Assembly (NCBI RefSeq): GCF_914767665.1
Contig: NC_059501.1
Coordinates: 72,328,798 to 72,392,797, forward strand
Reading direction: 5' to 3'
Source: Harmonia axyridis
Taxonomy: Eukaryota; Arthropoda; Insecta; Coleoptera; Coccinellidae
DNA length: 64,000 nucleotides
The notes beneath the pieces are model-generated. The model did no database searches, had not been told where the DNA came from, and was given only the letters and a program-made list of their open reading frames with translations. Of the stretch, positions 54,695-64,000 are shown one piece after another; the stretch's first letter is position 1, and the number at the start of each line of letters is the position of its first letter. The translations under genes were made by a program, and so were the position numbers.

Positions 54695-56297
54695 TTGGCT
54701 TTCATTGATTCTTCCAACTACCAGCATAATGATTCCTCCTATATCTCTTTCCCGCAATCTCTGGCTATTCTTGAAATAACTGAAGACGATATACTCAGAC
54801 CCCTCAGAAAATGCAAGGCAAATATGACTTCGGGTCCAGATGGGATTCCATCTTTCCTGTTGAGAGACTGCTCAATTATTCTGCCTAGATCTTTGACCCT
54901 TATTTTTAGACTATCTCTTTCTATGCACTGTTCCCCTATAATTTGGAGGGAGTGTAGAATCAGCCCTGTTAAAAAAAAAATGACAAGAATATGGTCAAAA
55001 ATTATAGACCGATTGTTATTCTGAGCAACTTCAGTATTCAAAAGATTACTCTATAATATTGTTTACGCTCAAGTGAATTGTCGAATCTCGGATTTTCAAC
55101 ATGGATTCATAAAGGGTCGCTCAACCATCACGAACCTAACGTGTATAACTCAGTACAACACTTCTGCTTTAGATGATCCTTCTCATGTTAATGTAATTTA
55201 TACAGATTTCTCTAAAGCGTTGGACCGATTGGACCATGGTATACTTCTAACGAATAGGCTACTTTGGGTTCGATGTTAGGTTTACAGATCAGATGAATTC
55301 GTTGCGTCTTCTGATGTTCCCCAGGGATCTATATTGGGTCCACTACTATTTATAGTCTTCATATGATATTTGTTCACATTTTATGTTCCCAAACTTTGCT
55401 TTATGTTGATGATTGCATGTTGTTCCGTCGAATTCAGTATATTGATGATTGCTAAGATCTCCAGGGTGACATAGATGGGCTTAAAAATTGGTGTTGCAAA
55501 AAAGTGTTTCCTCTTAACATTCTTAAGTGTAATATAGTTACAGATGAGTCGTTCACTATAGACATCTTAGCTTTCTGTTCAATCGGACTCTAGGTTTCAT
55601 CATAAGAAATTCAGGATGGTTCCGGGATACAGGGACATATTTTGTTTTATTCAATGCGCTTTTGAGGTCAAAAGTTTGAGTATGGATGCGTAGTTTGGAA
55701 CCCTGGGTATAATGTACACATCAGAGGTTTAGAAAATATACAGAGACTATTCTTGAAGTAAGTTAGTTTTAGACTCGATGGTATTTATCCTAACCGTGGT
55801 GTACTACATAATCAGTTGTTGAGTGGATTGCAAGTTGATTCTCTAGAGCGGCGTCGTACCTACTTAGGTATACTATTTCTTTTTGATCTAGCTATTTTTT
55901 GACTTTTGACTCTTAGAAATATATTTCACTCTATAATCGACTGTACCTTTTTGCTATCACTAGTTGATCTATATGTTCCTAGACTGCCTGTACGAAGCCT
56001 AACTACATTTTATCTACCTTCTCCACGCTCTAACATCCTTCTTTTTTCGCCTCCGTATCGTATATGTTCATCCAGGATATTGTTGATATTTTTCATTGTA
56101 ATCAATCTAAAATAAGAAGGGCTGTGAGCTTTTTTTGCAATGAGTTTTTTTTTTGTTCAAGCCTGGCTCCATTTAATTTGTTTTGGATTTTATTTATGTT
56201 CTTCGTTTTCACTGTATAACTTTTTAGTTTCAATTCTTGTATATTTATTTTCCCATTCTGTAATTGGCCTTGGCTGTAGAATAAATAGATAAACACT
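54695..56297 (+). pseudogene. LINE reverse transcriptase and 3' end (Jockey/CR1-type)
   Basis: Plus strand, across frames: ITEDDILRPLRKCKANMTSG, PDGIPSFLLRDC, ISPVKKK, YRPIVILSN, then ISDFQHGFIKGRSTITNLT, VIYTDFSKALDRLDHGILL, VPQGSILGPLLFIVFI, LYVDDCMLF (YVDD box at 55402-55413), GDIDGLKNWC, then GCVVWNPGYN, NIQRLFLK, VDSLERRRTYLG, and the tail DLYVPRLPVRSLTTFYLPSP. These are reverse transcriptase motifs in the right order with the thumb and C-terminal tail. Many frameshifts and stops; the usual Phe of KAFD is Leu. TGTAATTGGCC...GAATAAATAGATAAA near 56290 looks like the 3' end. The endonuclease part is absent. Confidence 0.92.
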
Positions 56298-56642
56298 TTT
56301 TTTGGCCGTTATGCAATATGAAAAAGATATTCATCGTATTCAAACAATACCTAAAATCCTCGACATTTTGCATGACGGTAAAAAAGAAGTTTTCATTTTT
56401 GCCATATTGTATAGCCTTCTTTAGTTTTCTTATGATCTTTTTAGCTGGAAACTCAAAAGTACTCCGCTCCATTTGTACCATATGTCTGATGATAAACTTG
56501 AAATAAGTTCAAAATTGCACCGTTACACAATATAAGCTCCAAATTTTTAATGCCATATATTTGGTAGTAAGATCATTAAAGTTATGAAATTGTTTCATTC
56601 ATTATCAGCTACCAATTAGTATTGTTTTCTTTCACCTAAGAT

Positions 56643-57110
56643 ATGAATACCTCATATAATGAGCTTAAAATACGGTCGACAAAATTTTATAACCACCAGG
56701 CAGTGTCCAGAAGGTTGATTGGTTTTAATTTCTTGATTCCCAAAAAGACCCAACAGATTCTGCATCGAAGGAAGCTGTCAGACCGATATGGCCGTATAAG
56801 TCAAACCGTAATAATATCACCAGCCTTTTGTGCGGCAATAAACAGTTTTACGCACCGAAATTTGAATAACCCTAAATCAAGGGAATTAACTCTGCGCAGG
56901 TTGTAAATCTTTATCGGAATAAAATTGCTTTAGTGAAGCCATAAAGTCCGAAAAATGGTTTACCCAAATTTTAAAGGCAAATCGAGCTATCATTTATATT
57001 ACCTTGAGTAGTTAAAACTCTCTGTCCCCTCAGCTGGAGGTCCCTTACATCCGCAGGTCCGTATTTTGTGTATAGATCAATGGGAAATTTCGTTTTGGAA
57101 AATTTACAAA
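56643..57110 (+). other. unrecognised open frame in a GC-richer patch
   Basis: An 87-codon frame (56643-56906) includes VSRRLIGFNFLIPKKTQQI and RKLSDRYGRISQTVIISP. No domain recognised. Composition is GC-richer than the flanks. Confidence 0.2.
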
Positions 57111-57114
57111 CGGC

Positions 57115-57840
57115 ATAGTTGATTTATTGTGTCTATGGTTTAACGTCAGTGATCGAAGAAAAATGACGTTGCAAAACTGTCAAATTATTGGTTTACTGCT
57201 TACAAAATCATTTATAGGTATACTGGAAGATAAATTATGATGCATTCATATAATTCTTATTGTGAAAAACTGTAAATATAGCCGATGAAAATTGAATAAA
57301 AAAACAAAATCATGCAGTATCAGAATAAATACATCGGCAACATAGCCAAGGGTTGGAAAAAATATTAACTTTAGAAATTTCGCAGTTGAGTGTGCGTAAA
57401 TTAATACATTGGATTCGCCATCAATAAAGTCATGCCATTGCTGAAATAAATATAGTATAAACAGTGGTGAATGCCTTTTACAATTAAATGCGCCAGGTAC
57501 ATGGTACATGAGTACAGTAGAAGAATTTTAATTATTTCAATTTTTTTGTAACTTCTCCTCAGAAGGGAGGAAGATATGTATTGCTTTGCTACATTTTAGT
57601 TTATTATCTTCAATAATGAATCTTTCCATTCGTTTTTTCCTTATTATCTGTTTGATTTGCTAAGTCCAAAAAAACGTATAAATTTTTTTGCACGATCGAG
57701 TTTGTTGATACCTTGGCAACTTTCAGTTGCCAAAACGGTCTTGTTTATTGTCTTACTAAAGAGTCGGTAAAGAATTTTACTTATATATACTCCAAACATA
57801 ATAAATGATGTTATATCAAATTAATATTAATTTAATGACG
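57115..57840. other. no recognised feature
   Basis: AT-rich; no repeats or convincing frames. Confidence 0.4.
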
Positions 57841-57844
57841 AGAA

Positions 57845-58267
57845 TGTCAAATGGGGTATTTTACAACACTAGTGGGATAAACTGGAAACGTCAAAGTTAC
57901 ATATGTAACGTATGAAACGTATTCGTCATAGCTTACTAACTGGATCTTCATAAAAATTGGGATTGTTCAATTTTTTTTCTTTAAATCAGTAGCAGATACA
58001 TCAAAAGTACAAGAAACCATAAAGTGTAGTACTGGACCAAAGTTTCTTTTCACATTTTTCTAACTACCAGTGGTCCACCAAAATGAAAAATTTCGGAGGA
58101 AAGAAGCAGGCATTTTTCCAGAAATATTACCCTGTAGATTTGCATTCAAAACTTACATATCACATGATAAGAACTTCAAATTGGAACATCTATGTTAAGT
58201 TTAAGTTAAATATCTTGTGAAGGAAATGAGCTATGAGAACGAAAAAAAAACACTTTAACACCCTGTA
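57845..58267 (-). mobile_element. non-autonomous element, copy 1 (reverse)
   Basis: The right edge ACACCCTGTA is the complement of TACAGGGTGT. Its reverse complement aligns with 60586-61001: CTGCTTCTTTCCTCCG against CTGCTTCTTTTCTCCA, GGTGGACCACTGGT against GGTGGACCACTGTT, GAAACTTTGGTCCAGTACTA against ACCA, and CAGTTAGTAAGCTATGA against CAGTTAGTAAGTTGTGA. Non-coding. Confidence 0.7.
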
Positions 58268-58269
58268 TT

Positions 58270-58920
58270 CATGAACTTTTTTTACTTGGTACAGCGTTAC
58301 ATACCTCAGAGAAATAAATATAGATAGCGGGAGAATATCTCATTTTTAATAAGCAAATTTTGTCCCCAACATGAACTATCAAATTTGACATGAAGCGCGC
58401 GGAAATGAAAACATATCAGTGATACGATATTTCACTCAATTCGCGAGTTTCTTCACAAAGAACGCACTTCTTATGTCCCATAGTGAATCAACGTTTCACA
58501 TCAACTCAAAATATATTGAGATGAATACCTAAATATATCAGAAATGCAGAAAGGAAACTTCAAGTGCGCCAAACGACGTGAAACAACGGATGACACTAGG
58601 AGAGCAATAGTTGCCAAACCTTGGATTTCAGCAGATACATACAGAAAATAATAAATATTCTACATACTATAAATTCGACAATTAGGAAAAATATCAGGTT
58701 CCAAATATTCAAATTTCCATATTTGATTGAGAATCGCCCAAATAAATATACATATTTCATAATGATATACATATATCATAATGATTAAGTAAAATTGTGG
58801 ATTTGAAAATATAGCACAATCCGACAACGTAATCTTACCATGTTGGGGACATGTAAAATTGCGCATACTTCCTCTATGTTCATTACTCTATACCCAATAT
58901 CGATCATTCAAAGCATCGAT
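58270..58920. other. no recognised feature
   Basis: AT-rich; no frame or repeat of note. Confidence 0.4.
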
Positions 58921-58921
58921 A

Positions 58922-59040
58922 CAGGGACCGTATTCTCGACAAGTGATCTTTCAAAACGTATACGTTCTTTCAGTGCTAAGAACACTGAATGAACGAACGT
59001 ATATGTTTTGAAAGATCACTTGTCGAGAATACGGTCCCAG
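58922..59040. mobile_element. hairpin MITE, about 52 bp arms
   Basis: GGGACCGTATTCTCGACAAG then TGATCTTTCAAAACGTATAC then GTTC at the left; the complement, ending TCGAGAATACGGTCCC, at the right (58924-58975 / 58983-59038). The first 37 bp are perfectly paired, the inner part has a few mismatches, and the loop is only about 7-10 nt. Outer bases CA...AG. No clear target duplication. Confidence 0.88.
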
Positions 59041-59044
59041 CTGA

Positions 59045-59698
59045 GATGTCTAAAAACATGGTGTATGCACTCGTCAATTTGAATGACATTCCACCAAATT
59101 GAGAAGATTAGTTTTATTTAGTGGCGGCGCCGCAATGTCACACTTGTCATTTCAATCATTTTTCCATTGATTTTGATTTAAATTTGATTGATGTATCATG
59201 TATCAAATCAACAGATGAACTCCAAGGATCAGTTTCCTATGTGAAATAAACGTTTGTAATATGTATTTTATTAACTTCTCGTTATAAGAAAAATGTACAG
59301 AAATGTACTGTGGTGAAAAAAAAAATAAAATCCACTAATGAAAGGAAATATACGATAGCACTGAAGGTTTTCAAAATTTTTTTCATGTAAGGCCCTAATC
59401 TAAGAAAACCAAGAGGTAACTGAATTTTAATGAACTAGTTGGTTTTATATTATATTTTGTATAATTTAATGTGCATCGTGTCCGAAGAAAAGTGCAAGGA
59501 ATGATCATCTTGTGAAAATTTGTATTTCTTCCAAGAAGAAAACAGTGAAAAGTCATCTCCATTTGGTACATCTGCAGAGAAATATTCACAAAACGTTTAC
59601 TACAATAAATTCATATATTTGAAATTACAAGAATCTGTCATAATTTGTTGTTATCACTACCTACAGTTGACTTAACGAAGCTTAATTAATATTCTCAA
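59045..59698. other. no recognised feature
   Basis: AT-rich apart from TGGCGGCGCCGCAATG at 59122. No frames or repeats. Confidence 0.4.
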
Positions 59699-59699
59699 A

Positions 59700-60260
59700 A
59701 TTGGCAAAACAAAATCTAATCAGTGCATTCACCAGGTTCTTAGACATCTTAGATACACCATCTAAAACTTGGCCTCTCCGTTCCTTCTGCCATCCACAAC
59801 CAAGCAGACTGACAGGACCAGAACACGTTAGAACGAGCGCATTACAGCACGTCCCCAAAATACCATTGCTTCATTTCTGGACCTAAACATCGCGAAAAAA
59901 AACCAATCGGACTATCCATTCAACGAGCACAAATTCCGAACACGTCCCCGATGCGCTCTGTAACCTCCGGGCCTCGTTAGTTTTGGCCCCTTTTTTCGGT
60001 GGCGCTACCTTTTTTACCGGATCTCGAATTCTGCCCGTTAGACAAGACGGTATGTGGACATCAGAAGGGGATCACAAGATAAAAATGTGTCGACTGACGA
60101 TGTGGCATTTTGTGAAACAGATACGGGGTACTTGTACGGACATTCTTGAGATATTCGATCTGGAAAATGAGTCGGGTCGAGAGGCAGTGCCGTGGTCTAC
60201 CGGGAGGGAGTAGACGGGTATCCACTCTGTTTAATTGTTTCCCTATTGAAATATCACTAT
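59700..60260. promoter_or_regulatory. GC-richer island, candidate regulatory DNA
   Basis: GAACACGTCCCCGATGCGCT, CCTCCGGGCCTCGTTAG, TCGGTGGCGCTACC, TTACCGGATCTCGAATTC and CGAGAGGCAGTGCCGTGG mark the island. Plus frames of 61 and 76 codons and a minus frame of 77 codons have no motif. Single copy in the window. Confidence 0.3.
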
Positions 60261-60585
60261 TCATAAGTATTTCATGGAGAAGAAAACTCGTCACACATAG
60301 GTTCCATTATTATATTAATAATTTGTCCCTACTGAAATGTATTTAACGATCTATTTTCAAAATGCATATATTATTATTATAAGGGGTATTTAGAATCGGA
60401 GTTATGGTAATTTGGGATTGAGTTGGTGGTTTATTGTTTCCGTTGCAGACGGAGTAAGATGAACGAAAAATTGAGATACAAGCTTGTTTTTGTTCGACCA
60501 CCAATGTAATAAGACATTGCAATGAAAAATTAGGAAAGCACTGACGTTGAGTCAAGAGCTTTTTAGTTTTTCCCTTCATGTTTAT

Positions 60586-61001
60586 AGGGTGTTCCTTAAT
60601 TGCAGGTACAAACGAAAACCTAATCTTTCATTATGTGATATCCTAATTTTGTAAACTAATCTACACGGTGATATTTTTTTCCGTGTCTGCTTCTTTTCTC
60701 CAGAACTTTTTTTGTTGGTGGACCACTGTTCAGAAAAATGTAAAAAGAAACTTTGGTCCAGTACCACACTTTTTGTTTTCTTGTAGTTTTGTCGTATACA
60801 CCAATTTTGAGGAAAAAATTTCAAACAATTCTGTTAATCCCCAAGAAAATCCAAATTATACAGTTAGTAAGTTGTGATAAATAAATTAATTATAAGTTTT
60901 GGAATTTATTTACCCGATCTGTAGCTAAAATTGATAAAGAGTCGATAAACTGGTAGGTATAATCATTACAAAAATATTGAGACTACAAGAAGCACCCTGT
61001 A
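60586..61001 (+). mobile_element. non-autonomous element, copy 2
   Basis: Left edge TATAGGGTGTTCC, right edge GCACCCTGTATG: inverted termini of about 12 bp. Homologous to 57845-58267 in reverse. A 69-codon plus-strand frame lies inside but the copies do not share an open frame. Confidence 0.7.
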
Positions 61002-61074
61002 TGTCGAAAACAAAGCGTTTGCGGGCTCATGTTTGGGAGATAATTTCTTAAAATTATCCAAAGGCATCTTTTAA

Positions 61075-61953
61075 ACAAACTACTTGACTTGAAATCAAGT
61101 CAAGTTAAGTTTAAGTAGTAGTTTTTCATGTCAAGTCAAAGATTTATTAATCAAGTATTTGAAAAATCAAGTACATTCTCTCATGCTACTTGATTTTCAG
61201 CAGGTTCATTGTATAGTATGCACATCAATAAAAAAATGATGAAATGAGAAAGGAACTTGCAAAAAAAACTTTTATTCATTAAAATTGAAAAATGAAAGAA
61301 CGAACTATTTTAAAATGGAAACACAAAAAAAATATATAAAACATAAGAAAATATTTAAAAAAAATGTTTCTCCTTATTGGGAAACCTCAAAGCGTTGTTT
61401 CATTACATCATTTTTCATCCAGGCTCTAAGATTTAAGGGGCATCTTATTCATTTTTTGCCTAATTTATTGCTAGTTTTTGTAAAAGTCAGAGCAGCTCTG
61501 GAAAATTGTCAACCAACAGGAGCTGAAGATGCTGAGGTTGATGAACAATCATTGGCCATTTTAGCTGAGTTGGGAAAAGCGTTTTCATGCCTCTGTCACC
61601 ATTCTAAAATATCTCTAAGACTATCAGTCAGGAATTGGCTATTTCATAACGCCAAGCCATTTCATTTGCTTGATTCACAGGAGATTTCTCGAATAAACTT
61701 TGTTGATTAATGTCAAACTCACTGTACTTATCCTTCGAACAAAATTATTTTGTGCACACGAGCTTGCAGAAATATTTGCCTGTGACTTCCGCGACTCAAG
61801 CTCATGTAATTTCAAGTAGCTTGATATCAAGTCAAGCAATAAATAATCCAAATCAGGTAAGTCAAGTGTCAAGTATTTAATTTGTCACGAGCTTGTATTT
61901 CAAGGCACTTGAATTGGTTAATATATCAAGCTACTCTACTTGAAAAATCCCTA
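61075..61953 (-). mobile_element. longer hAT element, reverse orientation, one end missing
   Basis: Ends TTGAAAAATCCCTA at the right (the family terminus in reverse). The left part starts inside the TCAAG repeats at about 61075. On the minus strand, the exon piece VNQANEMAWRYEIANS then the C-terminal block SASSAPVG-stop-QFSRAALTFTKTSNKLG and NLRAWMKNDVMKQ can be read. With the 52.3 kb copy it defines the longer deletion class. Stops and frameshifts throughout. Confidence 0.85.
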
Positions 61954-61959
61954 TATCAA

Positions 61960-62568
61960 CTAGTGCGATTTCCAGACCTTATGTTGGACAAGTTAGAGGC
62001 GAAGCTATGGAAACTCAAAGTTGCATTCTACACTGCTGCTCAACAAAATTGGTAAATTTCGATATAATATTTCATCCGGGCTAAGCTTCAGGTCTTTATG
62101 CACGTGACACTCAAAAATTGGTTGAATGCTCATAACATACCTTTTGTGCTGAATAATGAGAATTTCCCCAAATCAACCCAAAGTTCGGCCAATTCAAGTT
62201 TTCTGGGTAATTTTATACAGAAAAGTATATAATGGAGGATGAGAAGTGGAAAAGAAGACACAATTAAGATTGTGGAATATTAGTACAATTTGGAGGATTG
62301 ATATTCGAATGGTCCAAGGCTTGATGAGAGATGTAGGTACCCAGAAGACTGCATATTATTGAAGACCATGGACCTTCAATTATCTTGATATTCTGGAAAA
62401 ATGCCGCAAAACGTAAAACCATGTTGTCCTTTCAAAATTTTATGAAGAAATGTATGTTTGAATACCAAACCTTTTGACACATACGTTATCTTGATAGTAC
62501 CTATTGATACAATCTGTGAAAGTCTCTTTAATGTATTATTACTATACTCAGTGTCCCATAACTTCAAA
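61960..62568. other. no recognised feature
   Basis: AT-rich, no convincing frame or repeat. Confidence 0.4.
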
Positions 62569-62569
62569 A

Positions 62570-63060
62570 ATACCTTTGTCGACTCCTCGATTCTCACTCC
62601 ACACGAACCCCAACCTCACGTGATACCCAAAATTCAAGCTCCATTCCGAGACGTTTTTTCGCCGCCCAGAGCTGTCACTTCTGACAGATTTCCGAAACGG
62701 ACGCGCGGCGCCACTGAAGCGAGCAGAACAGCGAAAAACCCGCGGCGTTCTGGACCGAAAGGTAACACATGTAAAACGTGGGCGAATTCAAAACTGTCGG
62801 CGCCCCGATCCATATTTTTTATTGCTTTTTAACATGGGAATCCACACGGCAAAAAATGACCAATAGCCTCTTCTACCTGATGGTAAGTCGGCCCGTCGTC
62901 CAAAAAGAGCCTGGGCTGCAGAGGAACGAAACGCTATTCATTCAGTATGTGGTGTGTTACATTTGAGCTGGTTCGGGATTGTGTTATCACTTCTGAACAT
63001 CACGGGGGTCGAGGAATGCCAACTGGGCAAGGGGTTGGAAGGAGGAATCGGTCATCCAAA
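62570..63060. promoter_or_regulatory. CpG-rich island, candidate regulatory DNA
   Basis: GACGTTTTTTCGCCGCCCAG, GAAACGGACGCGCGGCGCCA, AAACCCGCGGCGTTCTGGAC and GTCGGCGCCCCGATCC make this the second most CpG-rich patch after 25.1 kb. A 124-codon plus-strand frame (62458-62832) runs through it, ending in low-complexity Arg/Pro/Ala sequence (FPKRTRGATEASRTAKNPRR); I see no domain and GC-rich DNA opens frames by chance. Confidence 0.35.
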
Positions 63061-63126
63061 TATGTGAAGATGGGGTTTGGATATTGTTTTGAAGAATGAA
63101 CACTACACCTTTTCCAATTGTTATTC

Positions 63127-63375
63127 GAAAAATCAATGTTCAATTTCAGAAAAAGGAACATGTATTTCAGAATAGAAAAGTAGACCTAATTCAGAAAAGA
63201 AAAATTTCAGAAATACGAAATTGAAATTCAGATTAGGAAGTTTGAATTCGGAGAAACAAAATATCAATTCAGAATATGGAATTGAATATCAGAAACACAA
63301 AATTATATTTCAGAAAAGGAAAATTGTATTTCAGGAGTTTTCGATTCAATTTCAGATAATGTAATATGTAATCCA
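63127..63375. repeat. degenerate short-period tandem repeat
   Basis: Ten or more copies of a word like AATTTCAGAAA or ATTTCAGAATA at spacings of about 18-30 bp (CAATTTCAGAAAAAGGAAC, GTATTTCAGAATAGAAAAG, AAATTTCAGAAATACGAAAT, TGAAATTCAGATTAGG, ATATTTCAGAAAAGGAAAA and so on). Very diverged. Confidence 0.75.
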
Positions 63376-63429
63376 GACCAGTACCGAATTTAAGGTATGA
63401 GGAAATATGCAACACAAGCATTACATGAA

Positions 63430-64000
63430 GGGTGTTTTTTTTCGAGGTATATAACTTTAAGTTGACATTACTGTTCAAGGTGGCAACCGATTTAACAGCT
63501 GTCAAGTGATTTATTCTCAGTTTGGTTTGGCAATTCATCATGAATAGACTCACGCCCGAAAAACGCTTTCAAATAGTGCAATTTTATTTCGAAAATAATG
63601 GTTCTGTGTTCTCGATTTTCATAAGCGAATTTTGTTTAGCGGTGAAGCGCGCTTCTGGTTGAATGGCTACGTCAACAAACAAAACTGCCGCATTTGGAGT
63701 GAAGCTAATCCTCAAGTGTATGTCGAAACACCGTTACATCCAGAAAAACTGACTGATTGGTGCGCTTTATGGGCTGGTGGAATCATTGGTCCGTACTTCT
63801 TCAAAAACGATGATGGCCAGAACGTTACAGTCAATGGTGATCGGTATAGAGCCATGATTACTAACTTTTTCACTCCTAAATTGCACAACCATGATGTCTA
63901 GGAGCTGTGGTTCCAACAAGACGGCGCAACATGTCACACAGCTCGTGCCACAATCGATTTATTGAAAGACACGTTTGGTGACCGCCTAATTTCACGTTTT
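63430..64000 (+). pseudogene. mariner-like transposon, 5' part, runs off the window
   Basis: GGTGTTTTTTTTCGAGGTAT at 63430 is the probable inverted terminus. ATG at 63540 opens MNRLTPEKRFQIVQFYFENN GSVF; then about 130 codons are deleted and a second frame starts FHKRILFSGEARFWLNGYVN, continuing with CRIWSEANPQVYVETPLHPE, GGIIGPYFFKNDDGQNVTVN, GDRYRAMITNFF, a stop at 63899-63901, and LWFQQDGATCHTARATIDLL. The first catalytic Asp (usual SDEAHF) is Gly; the second (QQDGAT) is kept; the third lies beyond 64000. From this family the deleted part is the second DNA-binding half. Relatively young but dead. Confidence 0.93.

Noticed and set aside
61285..61710. 141-codon plus-strand frame, the longest in the window
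   Set aside because: It runs antisense through the hAT C-terminus; the minus strand carries the family motif SASSAPVG and RAALTFTK.
62458..62832. 124-codon plus-strand frame
   Set aside because: It crosses a CpG-rich patch where stop codons are rare by composition; the peptide is low complexity and shows no domain.

Overview
The window looks like insect nuclear DNA, possibly a beetle, although the order is a guess. It is AT-rich and I see no tRNA, rRNA, operon structure or intact host gene. The recognisable coding sequence is all decayed transposable-element protein: mariner, mariner-like, Tc1-like and hAT transposases, plus non-LTR retrotransposon (LINE) reverse transcriptase and RNase H pieces. 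I read it as a large intergenic or intronic region that has collected mobile elements.

Layout. 0-5 kb: fragments of mariner-type transposases, including a nearly full-length but broken mariner at 2.54-3.39 kb. 5.4-11.1 kb: two adjacent perfect hairpins, three pieces of one hAT family, two mariner-like transposase remnants and an inverted-repeat element. 11.9-14.3 kb: a direct duplication of about 0.9-1.0 kb with a LINE fragment between the copies. 14.7-18.0 kb: a higher-order tandem array (about 1.1 kb period, three copies, each with two related half-units) leading into an unrecognised open region. 20-29 kb: Tc1 remnant, a 400 bp nested palindrome, several LINE fragments on both strands and a clean hAT copy with a perfect 8 bp target duplication. 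29-41 kb: MITEs, a hAT copy, an internally deleted Tc1 copy and a pogo/Tigger-type element. 42-47.5 kb: a 0.7 kb direct duplication flanking a fold-back DNA transposon with arms of about 470 bp, then a further element with inverted ends and an internal tandem duplication. 49-64 kb: two longer hAT copies, a LINE 3' half, two inverted copies of a non-autonomous element, a hairpin MITE and the 5' part of a mariner-like element running off the end.

At least ten GC- and CpG-richer patches of 250-800 bp lie between the elements (about 18.0, 21.8, 24.9, 34.7, 40.8, 42.3/45.1, 48.7, 51.1, 59.8 and 62.6 kb). They show no protein homology I recognise. They are candidates for regulatory DNA or unrecognised exons, which only cross-species alignment could settle.

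The most interesting structures are the fold-back transposon whose two arms both carry the start of the transposase gene, the higher-order tandem array, the nested palindrome, and the hAT family whose ends are packed with CTTGA/TCAAG repeats and which exists in two deletion size classes.
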